NCBI GenBank assembly: GCA_963830165.1
Contig: CAWHKZ010000008.1
Coordinates: 613,457 to 677,456 of the forward strand
DNA length: 64,000 nt
DNA from: Bog-756 sp963830165
Lineage (GTDB): Bacteria > Actinomycetota > Acidimicrobiia > Acidimicrobiales > RAAP-2
Reading direction: 5' to 3'
Part shown: positions 61,813 through 64,000 of the stretch, in pieces
How the letters are laid out: the number at the start of each line of letters is the position of its first letter
How positions within the stretch are numbered: the stretch's first letter is position 1
The notes under the pieces: generated by a model
Told to the model about the DNA's origin: nothing
The model's database searches: none
What the model saw: the letters and a program-made list of their open reading frames with translations, nothing else
Made by a program: the position numbers and the translations under genes

Positions 61813-63139
61813 GTCGTCGCCGCCGGCCGGCGGCCGAGTCGGCGGCCGGCGTCGGGACGGTCGGCCGCCGGTCGACCACGCCCAGGTCGCGACCGTCGCC
61901 GGGTCGACGCGGATCGGCCAGGTTGGTGAAGATCGAGCGGCCGCACCAGCGCGGCCAGGGTCGCCAGGGCGAGCAGCACCAGCGCACCGGCCACGGTGAC
62001 GGCCCGGATCCCGTGGCCGTCGGCCAGCCACCCCTGCAGGACGGCGCCCAGGGGGTACACGAGCCCGAGGGCCATCATGTAGATGCTCAGGATCCGGCCC
62101 CGGGCCTCGACCGGGGCCCGCAGCTGGACCACCGTGTTGAGGCCGGACAGGACGCAGATGTAGCCGGCGCCCACGGCCACGAAGGCGGGCACGGCCAGGG
62201 CCAGGGTGGGGGCGAGCGCGCATAGGCGCACAGGAGCACGGGCACGGCGAACAGCGCCGTGCGCAGCACGGTCAGCCGACCGAAGCGGAGGGCCAGGCCG
62301 GGCAGGGCCAGGGCGCCGACCACCGCTCCGACCCCCTGGGCCGTGATCAGCAGCGCGGTGGTCAGCCCCAGGCTGAGCCCCGAGCCGTGGAACTGCTGGG
62401 CCATGGCCGGCACCAGGGCGATGAACGGCGAGGCCAGCAGGGCGACCACGGCGATGCAGAGGATGGCCGAGCGGCACCCGGGCTCGGCCCGGGCGGCCCG
62501 GGCGCCCTCGACGATGCGCCGGCCCATCGACGGATTGCCGGCACCGGGACCGGCGCGGGCAGCCGCACCAGGAGCAGGGCGACGACCACGGCGCCGAACG
62601 AGAGCGCGTTGATGCCGAACACGATGGCGTAGTTCTGGGTGAGCAGGACGAGTCCGGCCAGCGCCGGGCCGATCACCCGACCCAGGTTGTACTGGGCCGA
62701 CGACAGCGAGACGGCGCCCAGCAGGTCCTCGGTCGGGACCAGGTCGGGAACCATGGCCTGGTACGCCGGGAACCCGATGGCGCCCGACGCGCCGCCGAGG
62801 AACGAGAGCACCACCAGCGCCCACGGCGGGTCGTGGTGGGCACCGGCCAGCACGGCCAGGACGACGGCGAAGGCACGTTTCGGCCAGGGTGGTGACGATC
62901 AGCCAGCGGCGGCGGTCGAGCCGGTCGGCCAGCGCACCGCCCACCGGGGCGAGCAGGCCGATGGGCACGAAGCCGGCGGCGGCCACCAGGCCGGCCCAGG
63001 CCGGCTGATCGGTGCGGGTGAAGACGAGGACGCCGAGCGCCACGGTCTGCATCCACGAGCCCAGGTTGGACACCAGGGCCGCCGACCAGATGAGGGCGAA
63101 GTTCCGCGAACGGAGCGGGCGGAGCGATGCCAGGGCCAC
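61809..63139 (-). CDS. MFS transporter (EntS/TetV-like 12-TM exporter), frame-shifted in this assembly
   Basis: About 440 residues. SLRPLRSRNFALIWSAALVS and NLGSWMQTVALGVLVFT are the typical start of this MFS group; GLLAPVGGALADRLDRRRWL is motif A. Later segments in other frames: SLSSAQYNLGRVIGPALAGL, RSAILCIAVVALLASPFIAL and ALGLVYPLGAVLQGWLADGH. Shifts near 62877, 62545, 62222 and 61940. Which frame carries the last 40 residues is uncertain; a stop at 61809 would give a GTGA overlap with the synthetase. ATG 63139. Confidence 0.8.
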
Positions 63140-63224
63140 GGGCCGAGGCTACCGGCGCTGGGCCCGCCGACGGCTGCCCGCCGGTCCGGTCCTCCTCCCG
63201 CCGACCGGGTCGCCCCGTGAGCGA

Positions 63225-63344
63225 CTACTTGTCGAGCTTGACCTTGCGCCGGGGACGCAGGGCGAACCACCAGATGCTGGCCATGGTGGCCAGCACGCCG
63301 AGGGCGGCGGCCGGCTTGGCGATCTTGCGGGAGCGGTCGGACAT
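63225..63344 (-). CDS. 39-residue single-span membrane protein
   Basis: ATG 63344 to TAG 63225. The peptide begins MSDRSRKIAKPAAALGVLAT, continues MASIWWFALRP and ends RRKVKLDK. It has a basic N-terminus, one TM of about 18 residues with paired Trp, then a strongly basic tail, a believable topology. TAACGT ends 7 bases before the ATG, the spacing of a leaderless -10. Function unknown. The MFS start lies 85 bases downstream, so they could share a transcript. Confidence 0.6.
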   Translation of the reverse strand: MSDRSRKIAKPAAALGVLATMASIWWFALRPRRKVKLDK

Positions 63345-63930
63345 GCCGGTGACGTTACCCGGACCGCCACCGGGCCGAACGGGACCACGTGCGGCTTCTC
63401 ACGTTCTTCTTCCGATCTTCTTCCTGTTCTCCTACACCCTCCTTGGGTTCCCCTTACGGGCGGACCGCAGCATGGTGGACATGCCCGGGAGCACCTTCCG
63501 CACCAGCCCGACCGAGCGTGACCGCCGCCGCCGCAGCGACCCCGCGCTCACCCTCGTGGTCGGCGGCCGCGGCTCCCCCACCACCTCGCGCGACCTCCCC
63601 CGCAGGCATCCCGCCTACGAGGGGTTCACGCCGGACGGCACGCCGGGCGAGGGCCCGCGTCCGGGCCGTCCACGATTCCGAGCCGGGGTCGCCCACCCTC
63701 CGCAGCACGTCGAGGGGCAATGCATCACCCGACAGGACGGGGATGGCGTCCCCCGGCTCGGGCCCGATCGACCGGCGCGGTGTCCTGCTCGACGCCATGG
63801 CCCGGTTCCTCGAGGCCCACGACGGCGACACCGGGCGGACCGCACCGCCACGTCCGGTCACGCCGGATCCGCTGACGGGAGGCGTCAGCCTCCCGAGGCC
63901 ACGACCTTCAGTCATCCAGCGCCTCGGCCA
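63345..63930. other. Region with a pyrimidine-rich tract and no convincing gene
   Basis: 63396-63458 is almost all C and T on the plus strand (TTCTTCTTCCGATCTTCTTC and onward), unlike anything else in the window; on the minus strand it is a run of AGGAGG-like words. From 63471 a plus frame opens MVDMPGSTFRTSPTERDRRR, and another frame from 63742 contains RRGVLLDAMARFLEAHDGD, which looks protein-like. They could be one small gene split by an indel, but codon evidence is weak and no ribosome site is seen. Confidence 0.3.
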
Positions 63931-64000
63931 TCAGGACCGCAGGTCCCGGTCGCCGGTCTGCCCGATCCACCGCTCGAAGGCGATCTTGAACACGGCGGCG
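63931..64000 (-). CDS. C-terminal fragment, possibly a TetR-family regulator
   Basis: The minus frame from the window edge reads AAVFKIAFERWIGQTGDRDL-RS and stops at TGA 63931-63933. The amphipathic helix with FERWI recalls the last helices of TetR-type regulators, but 22 residues cannot settle it. The rest lies outside the window. Confidence 0.35.
   Translation of the reverse strand, partial: AAVFKIAFERWIGQTGDRDLRS

Noticed and set aside
63454..63915. Minus-strand frame of about 150 codons near the right edge
   Set aside because: No ribosome site, Ala/Gly/Arg-rich composition and no family-like sequence.

Overview
The window is 64 kb of very GC-rich DNA (about 70% or more by eye) with tightly packed genes, many GTG starts, frequent 4-base ATGA/GTGA stop-start overlaps and several apparently leaderless promoters. 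This fits an actinobacterium. The order iscS-mnmA-ligA upstream of gatC-gatA-gatB, a PASTA-domain kinase and the overall flavour suggest an Acidimicrobiia-like lineage; the class-level call is inference.

Layout. 0-3 kb: cysDNC (minus strand), making APS/PAPS from sulfate. 3-6 kb: an overlapping trio of GNAT acetyltransferase, WecA/MraY-type sugar-phosphate transferase and DegT aminotransferase. 6-42 kb: a large surface-polysaccharide locus. It has seven or eight glycosyltransferases of the GT2 and GT4 types, two methyltransferases, four sulfotransferase-family genes (one with a ruined PAPS site), a Wzm/Wzt ABC exporter, an AsnB-type amidotransferase, a polysaccharide deacetylase, a polymerase-like membrane protein, a Wzz/BY-kinase-like protein with no P-loop, a PglF/CapD-type 4,6-dehydratase, a nucleotide-sugar dehydrogenase and epimerase, a PAP2 phosphatase, a three-part LuxR-type regulator, an FkbH-like protein, a WbsX-like protein, a YdcF-like protein, a cation efflux protein and a secreted GH43-like enzyme. 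42-64 kb: mostly housekeeping. This holds gatCAB, a lipase-like hydrolase, an SCP2-like protein, two MFS transporters, an SDR, an orphan adenine methylase, a PASTA kinase, a secreted protein with a long leader, ligA, mnmA, iscS, an aldehyde dehydrogenase and an acyl-CoA synthetase.

How it fits together. cysDNC can supply PAPS to the sulfotransferases. The dehydratase, aminotransferase and acetyltransferase can make an N-acetylated amino-deoxy sugar. The dehydrogenase and epimerase can make a uronic-acid sugar that AsnB might amidate. The WecA-like enzyme loads the lipid carrier, the glycosyltransferases extend the chain and Wzm/Wzt exports it. I read the locus as one for a sulfated, probably amidated cell-surface polysaccharide; this is inference from gene content.

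Caution. About fifteen well-conserved genes, mostly in 0-5.3 kb and 47-63 kb, are split by one to six single-base shifts while every segment keeps family-typical sequence. I treat these as probable assembly/base-calling indels rather than pseudogenes and give each gene's full span. No tRNA, rRNA, CRISPR array or insertion sequence was recognised.
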